A stretch of 15,930 nt of DNA, from assembly GCA_910585655.1 (NCBI GenBank), contig CAJUFW010000069.1, forward strand, positions 1 through 15,930, given 5' to 3'. Below are positions 1-7,990 of the stretch, one piece after another (the first letter of the stretch is position 1; every line of letters begins with the position of its first letter). The notes under the pieces are model-generated. The model did not search any database. It was not told where the DNA came from and worked only from the letters and a program-made list of their open reading frames with translations. This DNA comes from an uncultured Lachnospiraceae bacterium. Its GTDB lineage: Bacteria; Bacillota_A; Clostridia; Lachnospirales; Lachnospiraceae. Made by a program: the position numbers and the translations under genes.

Positions 1-34
1 GTGACTGGAGTTCAGACGTGTGCTCTTCCGATCT
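1..34. other. Illumina adapter remnant at contig end
   Basis: The first 34 bases, from GTGACTGGAGTTCAGACGTG to ...CTCTTCCGATCT, match the Illumina TruSeq read-2 (index) adapter as I know it. This is library sequence left in the assembly, not genomic DNA. Real sequence starts at about position 35. The open frame that begins at base 1 (translation starting MTGVQTCALPIF) is created by the adapter and is not a gene. Confidence 0.97.
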
Positions 35-411
35 TCAACAGTGGAATCAATCACCGTAATCCGTATCGAAGGATATTCCTCCCGCACAAGCTCGGCAGCG
101 TTCCGGGCAGAGTTATAGGAGCCGCTGAATTTGGTGGTAATACAGATACAAATGATATCGATTCCTTTAGCGGCGTAGACCTGGAAAGCTTCGATATAGT
201 CCTCGATAGACGGCAGCGAGGATTTTGGGAAAAGCTTTGGATGATCGACCATCTGCTGGTAAAAATCCCGTACACTAACTTCCTCTAGCTCCTTTTGGTA
301 TTTTTCTCCGTCAAAGGAAACATAAAACGGTACGACGTGAATATCGTGTTGTTTGGCGATTTCTGTCCCAAGGTCGCAGGAACCGTCTGTAATAATCTGA
401 TAATCCGGCAT
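35..411 (-). CDS. DegV-family fatty-acid-binding protein, C-terminus cut off by contig end
   Basis: On the minus strand an ATG at 409-411 follows AAGGAG with a 7-base gap. It opens a frame starting MPDYQIITDGSCDLGTEIAK that runs about 125 codons into the adapter without a stop. The N-terminal ITDGSCDL, the central PKSSLPSIEDY and the TTKFSGSYNSARNAAE stretch are typical of the DegV/FakB family. These proteins hold a fatty acid in a pocket; FakB members present it to the kinase FakA so that exogenous fatty acids enter phospholipid synthesis. Family members are usually about 280 residues, so more than half is missing, and the break is an assembly end rather than a mutation. It is transcribed away from tatD. 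The lipid partner and any FakA gene are not visible here. Confidence 0.9.
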
Positions 412-461
412 AAGAACACTCCTTTATAGTTTTCATTACTAGATAATATGGTATTGATATA

Positions 462-490
462 ATTGTAGCTCTTTTTTGCCATAAAATCAA
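462..490 (-). promoter_or_regulatory. Predicted promoter of the degV-type gene
   Basis: On the minus strand a TTGATT -35 box (485-490) and a TACAAT -10 box (462-467) are separated by 17 bases, about 50 bases before the DegV start codon. It lies back-to-back with the tatD promoter; the two -35 boxes are 7 bases apart. Confidence 0.6.
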
Positions 491-497
491 GAGTATA

Positions 498-526
498 TTG
501 ACAGCAACCTGCTTTTTTCGTATGAT
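498..526 (+). promoter_or_regulatory. Predicted sigma-A promoter of tatD-lepA-hemW
   Basis: A perfect TTGACA (498-503), a 17-base spacer and TATGAT (521-526, five of six consensus) form a strong housekeeping promoter. The start of transcription should be near 533, giving a short leader before tatD. No terminator is evident between tatD and the hydrolase gene ending at 5262, so this may be the main promoter for the whole run. Confidence 0.75.
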
Positions 527-577
527 AGAGATAATGATTTGGAAGGAAACAAAATGGGAGAAAAGAGAGGAAAAGGA

Positions 578-1375
578 ATGAAGACAGTTTATTATGATAT
601 TGGATTAAATCTGTTCGGCAGACAGTTTCCCGATCCGGAAAAGATACTCCAGGACGCAGAGGCGGCAGGCATAGCCTGTATTCTGACAGGAACCGATCCA
701 AAGGAAAATAGAAAAATCAATGCGTTTGTGAAAAACCACGCGGCTTATGGAACTGCAGGAATCCATCCGCATAATGCCGATTCTGCGAAAAAGGAGGATT
801 TTGAAGAAATCGAGCGAATCCTTACGGAAAATCCAAAAATAGTAGCGGTAGGAGAGTGCGGATTGGATTATGACCGTATGTTTTCAACGAAGGAGAATCA
901 AATCCGCTGCCTGGAAAAGCATATCGTACTTGCAGAAAAGTGTAATAAACCGCTGTTTTTACATGAAAGGAGCGCTTCCGAGGAATTCGTCCGCCGTTTT
1001 AAAAAGCATAGCGATATCTGTAAAAAATCAGTGGTGCATTGTTTTACCGGAAACCGCGCGACGTTAGAACAATATTTGGAATTAGGATTTTTTATCGGTA
1101 TTACCGGCTGGATTTGCGATGACCGACGGGCGAAAGAGCTGCGGGAGGCGGTAGCTGCGCTGCCGCTTGAACGGCTGCTGCTTGAGACAGACGCGCCGTA
1201 TCTGACGCCACGAAACGTACCGGGGTTGGCGCGAACGAATGTTCCGCAAAACATTGTGTACGTAGCGAGGGAGTTAGCGATTTATAAAAAAGTATCCGAA
1301 CAGGAAATCATCGAACATGCCAGAGCAAATACCGAGCGTCTGTTTGGGATTACAGCCGAAAGCGTTTGTTGTTAG
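578..1375 (+). CDS. tatD: TatD-family metal-dependent DNase
   Basis: A 265-residue TIM-barrel metallohydrolase. TatD enzymes are cytoplasmic Mg-dependent 3'-5' exonucleases implicated in DNA repair and turnover. The N-terminus reads YYDIGLNLFGRQF, like the DIGVNL start of true TatD, so the HxH metal pair of the wider amidohydrolase superfamily is absent as expected for this branch. Other ligands are visible: E93 in GECGLDYD, H129 in LFLHER, H154 in VVHCFTG and D205 in LLETDAPYLTPR. The GITGWICDDRR segment is also TatD-specific. I chose the ATG at 578, 6 bases after GAGAGG, because it leaves the expected short N-terminus. An ATG at 554 (after GGAAGG, +8 residues) is equally translatable, and the transcript start permits both. 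It is followed by lepA after 41 bases. Confidence 0.88.
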   Translation: MKTVYYDIGLNLFGRQFPDPEKILQDAEAAGIACILTGTDPKENRKINAFVKNHAAYGTAGIHPHNADSAKKEDFEEIERILTENPKIVAVGECGLDYDRMFSTKENQIRCLEKHIVLAEKCNKPLFLHERSASEEFVRRFKKHSDICKKSVVHCFTGNRATLEQYLELGFFIGITGWICDDRRAKELREAVAALPLERLLLETDAPYLTPRNVPGLARTNVPQNIVYVARELAIYKKVSEQEIIEHARANTERLFGITAESVCC

Positions 1376-1416
1376 AGTGATAAGAAATAGAAAAAAGTAA
1401 GAGGAGTATAGAAATT

Positions 1417-3231
1417 ATGCCGCATATCGATCAAAGTAAAATCAGAAATTTTTGTATTATAGCCCATATCGACCATGGTAAATCGACGTTGGCAGACCGT
1501 ATTATTGAAAAAACAGGGCTTTTGACCAGCCGTGAAATGCAAAATCAGGTGTTGGACAATATGGAGTTAGAAAGAGAGAGAGGAATCACCATCAAGGCTC
1601 AGACCGTACGAGTCGTCTATAAAGCGCAGGATGGAGAAGAGTATATTTTCAACCTGATTGATACGCCGGGGCATGTGGATTTTAATTATGAAGTGTCGCG
1701 GAGCCTGGCTGCCTGCGAAGGAGCGATCCTTGTGGTAGACGCTGCCCAGGGAATTGAGGCGCAGACGTTAGCCAATGTCTACCTGGCTTTGGATCACAAC
1801 TTGGAAATTTTACCGGTAATCAACAAAATCGATCTGCCAAGCGCCGAGCCGGAACGGGTAAAGGATGAGATTGAGGATGTTATCGGACTGGAAGCGCAGG
1901 ATGCACCGTTGATTTCTGCGAAAAACGGAATCAACATTGAGGAGGTATTAGAACGGATTGTCATCCAGATCCCGGCGCCGGGAGGTGAGCGGAACAACCC
2001 GCTTCAGGCTTTGATTTTTGATTCTTTATACGATTCCTATAAAGGTGTGATTATTTTTTGCCGTATTATGGAAGGAAGCGTACGGAAGGGAACCAAAATC
2101 CGTATGATGGCGACCGGAGCCGAGGAGGTAGTCGTCGAAGTCGGAACGTTTGGCGCCGGGCAGTTTTTCCCGTGTGAGGAGCTTTCGGCAGGAATGGTTG
2201 GCTACATTACCGCCAGCCTGAAAAATGTCAAAGACACAAGAGTAGGCGATACGGTGACAGATGCGAACCACCCATGCGCCGAGCCGCTTCCAGGCTATAA
2301 AAAGGTAACGCCGATGGTATACTGCGGGCTTTATCCGGCGGACGGCGCCAAATACCAGGATTTGCGGGACGCTCTGGACAAGCTGCAGCTAAACGACGCT
2401 GCGCTTCAGTTTGAGGCAGAGACTTCCGTGGCGCTGGGGTTTGGTTTCCGCTGCGGCTTTTTAGGGCTGCTGCATTTAGAGATTATCCAGGAACGCTTAG
2501 AGCGGGAATATGACCTTGATTTAGTGACGACTGCGCCAAGCGTTATTTATAAAGTGTATAAGACGGACGGGGAAGTGGTAGAAATCACCAACCCGACAAA
2601 TCTTCCGGACCCTTCCGAGATCGAATATATGGAGGAACCTATTGTCTCGGCGGAAATCATGGTGACAACAGAATTTGTAGGCGCGATTATGAAACTGTGC
2701 CAGGAACGGCGCGGTGTTTATTTGGGGATGGAATATATGGAGGAAACCAGGGCGCTTCTAAAGTACGATCTGCCGTTAAACGAGATCATTTATGACTTTT
2801 TTGACGCCCTAAAATCCCGTTCCAGAGGCTATGCTTCCTTTGACTATGAGTTAAAAGGTTATCAGCAGTCTGATTTGGTCAAGCTGGATATCTTAATCAA
2901 TAGGGAAACCGTGGATGCCCTTTCCTTTATCGTCCATGGAGAAAGCGCATATGAGAGAGGACGGCGGATGTGCGAAAAGCTAAAGGAGGAAATTCCGCGT
3001 CAGCTCTTTGAAATCCCGATCCAGGCGGCGATCGGCAGCAAAATCATTGCCAGAGAAACCGTTAAGGCGATGCGCAAGGACGTTTTGGCAAAGTGTTACG
3101 GCGGAGATATTACCAGAAAGAAAAAGCTTTTAGAAAAGCAAAAGGAAGGAAAGAAGCGGATGCGCCAGGTAGGGAACGTAGAGATTCCGCAAAAGGCGTT
3201 TATGAGCGTACTCAAGCTGGACGATGATTGA
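1417..3231 (+). CDS. lepA: Elongation factor 4 (translational GTPase LepA)
   Basis: A full-length 604-residue translational GTPase. LepA binds the ribosome and hydrolyses GTP; roles in back-translocation and in 30S assembly have been proposed. All G motifs are present near the N-terminus: AHIDHGKST (P-loop), RERGITIK (switch I), DTPGHVD (switch II), NKID and SAK. The C-terminal LepA-specific end reads KKRMRQVGNVEIPQKAF and finishes LKLDDD, so the gene is intact. The ATG at 1417 follows GAGGAG with normal spacing. It lies between tatD and hemW, and the lepA-hemW neighbourhood is common in Firmicutes. Nothing in the coding sequence is unusual. Confidence 0.97.
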   Translation: MPHIDQSKIRNFCIIAHIDHGKSTLADRIIEKTGLLTSREMQNQVLDNMELERERGITIKAQTVRVVYKAQDGEEYIFNLIDTPGHVDFNYEVSRSLAACEGAILVVDAAQGIEAQTLANVYLALDHNLEILPVINKIDLPSAEPERVKDEIEDVIGLEAQDAPLISAKNGINIEEVLERIVIQIPAPGGERNNPLQALIFDSLYDSYKGVIIFCRIMEGSVRKGTKIRMMATGAEEVVVEVGTFGAGQFFPCEELSAGMVGYITASLKNVKDTRVGDTVTDANHPCAEPLPGYKKVTPMVYCGLYPADGAKYQDLRDALDKLQLNDAALQFEAETSVALGFGFRCGFLGLLHLEIIQERLEREYDLDLVTTAPSVIYKVYKTDGEVVEITNPTNLPDPSEIEYMEEPIVSAEIMVTTEFVGAIMKLCQERRGVYLGMEYMEETRALLKYDLPLNEIIYDFFDALKSRSRGYASFDYELKGYQQSDLVKLDILINRETVDALSFIVHGESAYERGRRMCEKLKEEIPRQLFEIPIQAAIGSKIIARETVKAMRKDVLAKCYGGDITRKKKLLEKQKEGKKRMRQVGNVEIPQKAFMSVLKLDDD

Positions 3232-3330
3232 TCCGAAAAGAAGAAAACCTATCGGGGATAAAAGTCAGAGGCGTAAGCCATTAGCACGACTGGGCAGTTG
3301 TTGACAGCAAAAGATGGGAGGGATAGGAAT

Positions 3331-4572
3331 ATGGAGGAACCACAGCGAATGGGGATTTATATTCATATCCCTTTTTGCGTGCAAAAATGCGGCTATTGTG
3401 ATTTTCTGTCCTTTCCGGTGGGAGAAGCCTGTGGCAAAAAAGAGACGAACAGGCTTACCGCAGACAAGATAGAGAGGTACGTAGAGGCGCTTTGCCAGGA
3501 AATTCGGGCGGAAATCCCTGCCTGGACAGGAATCCCCTCTATAAAAAAGCAACAGGTACGGGTTCCGACGGTATTTTTTGGCGGAGGAACGCCGAGCCTG
3601 CTAAGCGGAGAGCAAATCGGACGGATATTAGACGAAATAAAACAGCAATATCCACTGACAAAAGATGCGGAAATTACAATGGAGGCAAATCCTGGTACGC
3701 TGACGCCAAAGAAACTGACTGCCTATCGCCAGGCAGGAATCAACCGTTTGAGCATAGGGCTGCAGTCCGCGCAAAATACGGAGTTGGAGCGTCTGGGACG
3801 AATCCATACCTGGGAAGTATTTTTGGAAAATTTTCAGGCTGCCAGAAGAGCAGGATTTGACAACCTGAATATCGATCTGATGTCGGCGCTTCCAGAGCAG
3901 ACGTTGGCTTCCTGGGAGGATACTTTAAAAAAAGTAGGAACGCTGCAGCCGGAACATATTTCTGCGTATAGTCTGATTCTGGAAAAAGGCACGCCGTTTT
4001 ACCAGTTGTATGAAACCGGCAAACAAGCTTTCCTGCTGCCGGATGAAGATACGGAACGCCGGATGTATGAGATGACAGAGGATTATTTAAAGAGAATCGG
4101 ACTGTATCGCTATGAAATTTCCAATTATGCCAGACCGGGGTATGAGTGCCGGCACAACAGCTCCTATTGGCAGCGTATCCCCTATTTGGGTCTGGGCCTG
4201 GGTGCATCCTCCTTTTGGGGTGAGGTACGCTGGAAAAATCAGGAGGATTTGGAAAAGTATCTGCAATGGTGGACTCCGACAGAAGCAGACAGCACCAGGA
4301 AAACGGCAGAAAGTAGCGTCTGGCAGGAAATAGAACCTCTTTCCGTTCCGGATCAGATGGCAGAGATGATGTTTTTAGGACTGCGGATGACAGAGGGTAT
4401 CCAGGAAGAAGCATTTTACCAGGCTTTTGGGCAACGTCTTTGGCAAGTATACGGAACGGTATTGACCAGACAGGAGCGTATGGGGTTAATAGAGCAAAAG
4501 GATGGCAGGATACGGCTGACCCAGTATGGGCGGGATGTAAGTAACCAGGTCTTTTGGGAGTATTTATCATAG
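3331..4572 (+). CDS. hemW: Radical SAM haem chaperone HemW
   Basis: A 413-residue radical SAM protein. The cluster motif is C16xxxC20xxC23 followed by Asp-Phe (FCVQKCGYCDF). The Phe after the third Cys, in place of the extra Cys of HemN oxidase, marks the HemW branch. HemW binds haem and delivers it to haem proteins; it is not a coproporphyrinogen oxidase, although often annotated as one. FFGGGTPSLL, NIDLMSALPEQT and HNSSYWQRIPYLGLGLGASS are further family signatures. The C-terminal HemN-type domain is present. I placed the start at the ATG at 3331, 8 bases after GGGAGGG; the in-frame TTG at 3298 has no ribosome binding site. The gene lies 99 bases after lepA with no terminator between them. 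Confidence 0.93.
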   Translation: MEEPQRMGIYIHIPFCVQKCGYCDFLSFPVGEACGKKETNRLTADKIERYVEALCQEIRAEIPAWTGIPSIKKQQVRVPTVFFGGGTPSLLSGEQIGRILDEIKQQYPLTKDAEITMEANPGTLTPKKLTAYRQAGINRLSIGLQSAQNTELERLGRIHTWEVFLENFQAARRAGFDNLNIDLMSALPEQTLASWEDTLKKVGTLQPEHISAYSLILEKGTPFYQLYETGKQAFLLPDEDTERRMYEMTEDYLKRIGLYRYEISNYARPGYECRHNSSYWQRIPYLGLGLGASSFWGEVRWKNQEDLEKYLQWWTPTEADSTRKTAESSVWQEIEPLSVPDQMAEMMFLGLRMTEGIQEEAFYQAFGQRLWQVYGTVLTRQERMGLIEQKDGRIRLTQYGRDVSNQVFWEYLS

Positions 4573-4626
4573 CAGGGCTTCTGACTGCCGGAAGAAAAGT
4601 GGAAGCAGAAAAAAGGAGGTAACAAG

Positions 4627-5262
4627 ATGACGCCAGAGCCTATTTCACTGACCAGTCAAATTTCTTATATCAAAGCAAGTGAGCAGCCGCTTTCTGCCGA
4701 TGTCGGCATCATAAAGGGAGCGTGTTATACCTGGCTGTTTGACGTGGGGAACAGCGAGGAAGTTGCCACTTTTTTACAAAACCTCCCAGGAGAAAAAATC
4801 CTGGTGTTGTCGCATTTCCATCCGGATCATATCGCAAATTGGAAGCAGATTTCTCATAGAGAGCTATATCAGGGAGCCAATACCTATGGATATACCAAAA
4901 GCGGAATGGTGGTAGAACGGGAACGGACGATAGAAGATGGGCTGTCGTTTCATCTGGTGCCGCTTCCATCCAGTCATGCCAAAGGATCACTGCTGTTGGA
5001 AGTGGAGGAGTATGCGTTTTTAGGAGATGCGACTTATTGTACAAGGAAAAAAGTGCCGGTAGAAAAGTCGAAAGAAGCAGTTGTAAAGCCGGTATACAAC
5101 GCCCAGCTTTTAAAAGAAGAAATTCAGGTATTAAAAGGGCTTCGTGCAAGGTATGTCCTGTTAAGTCATGATACGGTATTTTGTCATGAGAAAAAAGAAA
5201 TCATAGAGGAATTGGAACAGATCTATGCCAGAAGAAAGAAGGAAAGCCCCTATATCAGATAG
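4627..5262 (+). CDS. Small metallo-beta-lactamase-fold hydrolase
   Basis: A 211-residue protein with the metal-binding HxHxDH signature (S-H63-F-H65-P-D67-H68). Downstream it has the further expected ligands: the His in PSSHAKGSLLLE, the Asp in AFLGDATY, and a late His in VLLSHD. This is the standard order of a one-domain dinuclear zinc hydrolase of the glyoxalase II/RNase Z-like fold. The substrate cannot be told from sequence. There is no signal peptide, so it should be cytoplasmic. The ATG at 4627 follows a perfect AAGGAGGT with a 6-base gap. It starts 54 bases after hemW and probably shares its transcript. Its last codons overlap one arm of the inverted repeat that opens the folded region downstream. 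Confidence 0.85.
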   Translation: MTPEPISLTSQISYIKASEQPLSADVGIIKGACYTWLFDVGNSEEVATFLQNLPGEKILVLSHFHPDHIANWKQISHRELYQGANTYGYTKSGMVVERERTIEDGLSFHLVPLPSSHAKGSLLLEVEEYAFLGDATYCTRKKVPVEKSKEAVVKPVYNAQLLKEEIQVLKGLRARYVLLSHDTVFCHEKKEIIEELEQIYARRKKESPYIR

Positions 5263-5337
5263 GATATGACTCCCGCCTCTATAGGCGGTGAGCAACTTGC
5301 TTGTATCAGTGGCGGGATTCAATCCCCCATCTGATAT
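5252..5337 (+). other. Folded intergenic element with two competing pairings
   Basis: State 1 nests two perfect stems: ATATCAGAT (5252-5260, overlapping the upstream stop codon) with ATCTGATAT (5329-5337), and TCCCGCC (5271-5277) with GGCGGGA (5311-5317). State 2 uses a local CCGCC/GGCGG hairpin (5273-5288) plus a hairpin in which TATCAG-TGG-GGG (5304-5317) pairs with CCC-CCA-CTGATA around an ATTCAAT loop. TATCAG occurs twice and competes for the same partner. The GCAACTTGC stretch followed by a G-rich/TTCAA/C-rich hairpin reminds me of the structured right ends of IS200/IS605-type elements in clostridia, but there is no tnpB here. Function unknown. Confidence 0.5.
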
Positions 5338-5350
5338 GCCTCCGGCGGAT

Positions 5351-5425
5351 GGCAGGCGTGCGGATCGGAATACTGTCAGCAAAGCTGACCCGCACGCCGC
5401 CACAAGAACGCTGGAGGCGTTCTTG
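5351..5425 (+). other. Two strong hairpins upstream of the GH66 gene
   Basis: A 12-bp stem, GGC-(A)-GGCGTGCGG (5351-5363) with CCGCACGCC-GCC (5390-5401), encloses a perfect 6-bp hairpin GTCAGC-AAA-GCTGAC (5375-5389). One base later a perfect 9-bp hairpin CAAGAACGC-TGGAG-GCGTTCTTG spans 5403-5425. Neither is followed by a T-run, so they are not ordinary intrinsic terminators. The last one ends 25 bases before the GH66 start codon. I see no good promoter in this gap, so the GH66 gene may be read through from upstream. The hairpins could be RNA processing or attenuation structures, or the remains of a repeat. Confidence 0.55.
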
Positions 5426-5450
5426 AATGTATTGGAAGAGGAATGGTAAT

Positions 5451-7397
5451 ATGAAACAAAAGGGTAAGAAAGGACGCTTGGCAGCAGGCTTGATAGCAGG
5501 AGGAACGGCAGCGGTAATCCTGGCGTTGCTGTTTATCGGCTACCGTCAGTTAGAAAGCAGGGACAGAGGGAGAGAAGCAGATATCAAACAGACGCTTACC
5601 ATAGAGGGAACCGATAAAGCCCGCTATGCTCCGGGGGAGGAGGTAGTCTTATCCGTAACAATCTGCAATGAGGCAAAAAAGCGTGCGGAACATATGCGGC
5701 TGGACGTAGAAGCTTATTTTTTAGGAGAGTCTGTCGATAGCAGCCAGGAAAGTCTGTCGCTTGAGGCAGGGGAGCGCAAATCCCTATCCTTGTCCTGGCA
5801 TCCGCCAAAAGAGGATTACCGGGGATATTTGCTGGAGGTGCGATTATCCGATCAGAAAGGCAGGATTTTTGCCAGTGAGACAATAGGAGTAGACGTTTCT
5901 TCCAGTTGGGTGAAATTCCCTCGTTACGGTTATGTTTGTCAGTATGGAGAGCAGGAGGAGACGGAGGAAAAAATTGCCCGGATGAATCGGTATCATATCA
6001 ACGCGATAGAATATTATGACTGGCATGCCTTGCACCACGAACCTTTGCCACCTTCTGCCACCAAGGAAGCGCCTGGCGTGTGGGAGGACTGGTCAGGAAG
6101 AACGATCTATGGAGAAACCATAAAGCGTTATCTAAAAGCGGCAAAGGAGCGAAATATGATCAATATGGCTTACAACATGATCTATGCAGGGACAGACAGC
6201 TTTGTGGAAACCGCAGACGGAAAACCAGGTAAGGGAGCTGCCTGGCAGCTTTTTTTCGCTCCGGAGAACGATCGGGGAAGCGGAGCCTTTTCCTTTTCTA
6301 TGGGGCAATCTCCTTCCGGAAACGGCAATCTGTATTTTATGAACCCCCTAAACCCGGAATGGCAGGAGTATATTTTTTCCAAACAGAACCAGGTTTTTGA
6401 GATATTGGAGTTTGACGGCTGGCATGGGGATACCGTAGGCGACTGGGGAAGAATGACGGATGCGTCGGGGAATCCTTTGGGAACAGACGAGAAGGGAGAA
6501 CCGATCTATGAGGTCAAGGAAACCTACCGGCAGTTTTTAAAAGAGGCGAAACAAGCGCTGGGAGAGCATTATCTTTCCTTTAACCCGGTAGGCGCGCAGG
6601 GGATAGAGCAAGCCAATACCAGCGCAGCCGACGTGTTGTATACCGAGTTTTGGCCATGGGACAACGACCGGAACGGAGTACCTTATATAACCTATGCTTC
6701 CCTGGCGGCAGAGGTAGAACGAGCCAGAGAGGAAAGTAAGCCATACTCCTTTGACGGTAAAGGGAAATCCCTGGTAGTCAAGGCGTATATCAACTATAAC
6801 AATACCAAAGCGACGATGAATTTACCAGGCGTATTGTTATGCGACGCCGCAGTTTATGCCGCGGGCGGTTCCAGACTGGAACTGGGAAACGGAAGTCGTA
6901 TGCTGCATAGGGAGTATTATCCGGATGATACGATTCCGATGGGAGAGGAATTGGAGCGGCAGATGGAGAAGCTGGCAGATTTTACGGTAGCGTATGAAAA
7001 TCTGCTGCGGGACGGGCAGGAACCAGAAGAACATACTGTGGTGATAGAGGGTTATCCGACCAGCCCGGACGGGCAGTATGATACGATCTGGACATATACC
7101 AAGACAGACGGAACTTATGAGCTGCTCCACCTGATCAATCTGCTGGGGACAGACAGTGCCTGGCGGGATGAATACGGAGAAAAACCAGCGCCGAGAGAGG
7201 CGGCAGATTTTGTCGTGAAGTATTATACAAAACGGGATATAAAAGAAGTCAGGCTGGCTTCGTTTTCAATAGAAGGTGGCAGAAGCCAGGAATTAGAATT
7301 TGAAGCAGGAGAGGATGAAACAGGGCATTATCTGATCTTCTCTGTACCGGAACTGACTTATTGGGATATGATTTATATGAGAGAAAAGGAGAGATGA
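5451..7397 (+). CDS. Membrane-anchored glycoside hydrolase family 66 enzyme (dextranase/CITase family)
   Basis: A 648-residue extracellular enzyme. A lysine-rich start and one hydrophobic segment (about residues 10-34) form an uncleaved signal anchor; there is no lipobox. An N-terminal beta domain (to about 155) precedes a TIM-barrel with GH66 signatures: FPRYGYVCQY, YHINAIEYYDWHALHH, FDGWHGDTVGDWG and VLYTEFWPWD. D327 (FDGWHGD) and E399 (YTEFW) fit the nucleophile and acid/base. Their 72-residue spacing equals the pair I recall from Paenibacillus dextranase (D340/E412). A C-terminal beta domain follows. The CBM35 insert of cycloisomaltooligosaccharide glucanotransferases seems absent given the length, so an alpha-1,6-glucan dextranase is more likely. 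The ATG at 5451 follows GGAAGAGG; an in-frame ATG at 5427 overlaps the upstream hairpin and lacks a ribosome binding site. The GNAT gene starts 3 bases after the stop. Confidence 0.88.
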   Translation: MKQKGKKGRLAAGLIAGGTAAVILALLFIGYRQLESRDRGREADIKQTLTIEGTDKARYAPGEEVVLSVTICNEAKKRAEHMRLDVEAYFLGESVDSSQESLSLEAGERKSLSLSWHPPKEDYRGYLLEVRLSDQKGRIFASETIGVDVSSSWVKFPRYGYVCQYGEQEETEEKIARMNRYHINAIEYYDWHALHHEPLPPSATKEAPGVWEDWSGRTIYGETIKRYLKAAKERNMINMAYNMIYAGTDSFVETADGKPGKGAAWQLFFAPENDRGSGAFSFSMGQSPSGNGNLYFMNPLNPEWQEYIFSKQNQVFEILEFDGWHGDTVGDWGRMTDASGNPLGTDEKGEPIYEVKETYRQFLKEAKQALGEHYLSFNPVGAQGIEQANTSAADVLYTEFWPWDNDRNGVPYITYASLAAEVERAREESKPYSFDGKGKSLVVKAYINYNNTKATMNLPGVLLCDAAVYAAGGSRLELGNGSRMLHREYYPDDTIPMGEELERQMEKLADFTVAYENLLRDGQEPEEHTVVIEGYPTSPDGQYDTIWTYTKTDGTYELLHLINLLGTDSAWRDEYGEKPAPREAADFVVKYYTKRDIKEVRLASFSIEGGRSQELEFEAGEDETGHYLIFSVPELTYWDMIYMREKER

Positions 7398-7400
7398 CGA

Positions 7401-7946
7401 ATGAGATTAGCAGAGGAACGATATTCGTTAAAAGGAAAAGAGATTGTGCTTCGCAGCGCAAGATTAGACGAGGCACAGATGCTTGTGGATTATTTAAAAA
7501 CCGTTACAAAAGAAACCAGGTTTTTGATGTCGGAACCTGATGAAATCACGTATACGCAGGAAGAGGAGGAACAGTTTATCAAAGATCATAACGAGGCAAA
7601 AGACGCGCTTTTGATCGTGGCATTTGTAGACGGGGACTATGCGGGAAATTGTTCTTTTACGAGTAAAGCAGGAAGCAGACGGGCAAAGCACCGCGCCGGA
7701 GTCGGTATTGCGTTGTTTCAGAAATATACCGGGTTTGGATTAGGGAGATTGATGTTGCAAAGACTTCTACAGGAAATCAAAGCGCAGGGATTTGAACAGG
7801 CGGAACTGACGGTAGTAGGCGGCAATGAAAGAGCCTATCATCTATATGAAAGCCTGGGATTTCAAGAATGTGGTCGAATTCCCAACGCAAATAAATACGA
7901 CGACGGGACTTATGCAGAGGATATTTTTATGGTGCTGCCGCTTTAA
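7401..7946 (+). CDS. GNAT-family N-acetyltransferase
   Basis: A 181-residue acetyl-CoA-dependent acetyltransferase of the RimJ/RimL-like group. The beta4-alpha3 acetyl-CoA loop is visible as VGIALFQKYTGFGLGRLML, with QxxTGFGLG in place of the strict R/QxxGxG/A. The C-terminal part ERAYHLYESLGFQECGR is typical of the family, where the conserved Tyr often acts as general acid. The acceptor (protein N-terminus, small amine or antibiotic) cannot be told. The ATG at 7401 is preceded by AAGGAGAG and lies 3 bases after the GH66 stop, so the two genes are translationally close and co-transcribed. No functional link to glucan breakdown is evident. The intrinsic terminator starts 47 bases later. Confidence 0.85.
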   Translation: MRLAEERYSLKGKEIVLRSARLDEAQMLVDYLKTVTKETRFLMSEPDEITYTQEEEEQFIKDHNEAKDALLIVAFVDGDYAGNCSFTSKAGSRRAKHRAGVGIALFQKYTGFGLGRLMLQRLLQEIKAQGFEQAELTVVGGNERAYHLYESLGFQECGRIPNANKYDDGTYAEDIFMVLPL

Positions 7947-7990
7947 TAACGTTACGTTGAACTATCTAATAAAATAGAAATACAAAATAG

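Noticed and set aside
1..288. 95-codon open frame on the + strand from base 1
   Set aside because: It starts inside the sequencing adapter and runs antisense to the DegV-family gene.
539..577. Longer TatD N-terminus from TTG at 539 or ATG at 554
   Set aside because: TTG 539 lies at about the predicted transcript start with no ribosome binding site. ATG 554 is possible, but 578 gives the N-terminus usual for TatD.
3301..3330. TTGACA at 3301 as a separate hemW promoter
   Set aside because: No acceptable -10 box at the right distance (TAGGAA at best).
3740..4570. 276-codon open frame on the minus strand
   Set aside because: Fully antisense to hemW, no ribosome binding site, and Pro/His/Cys-rich translation typical of a shadow frame.
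5403..5425. Hairpin as an intrinsic terminator
   Set aside because: No T-run follows the stem.
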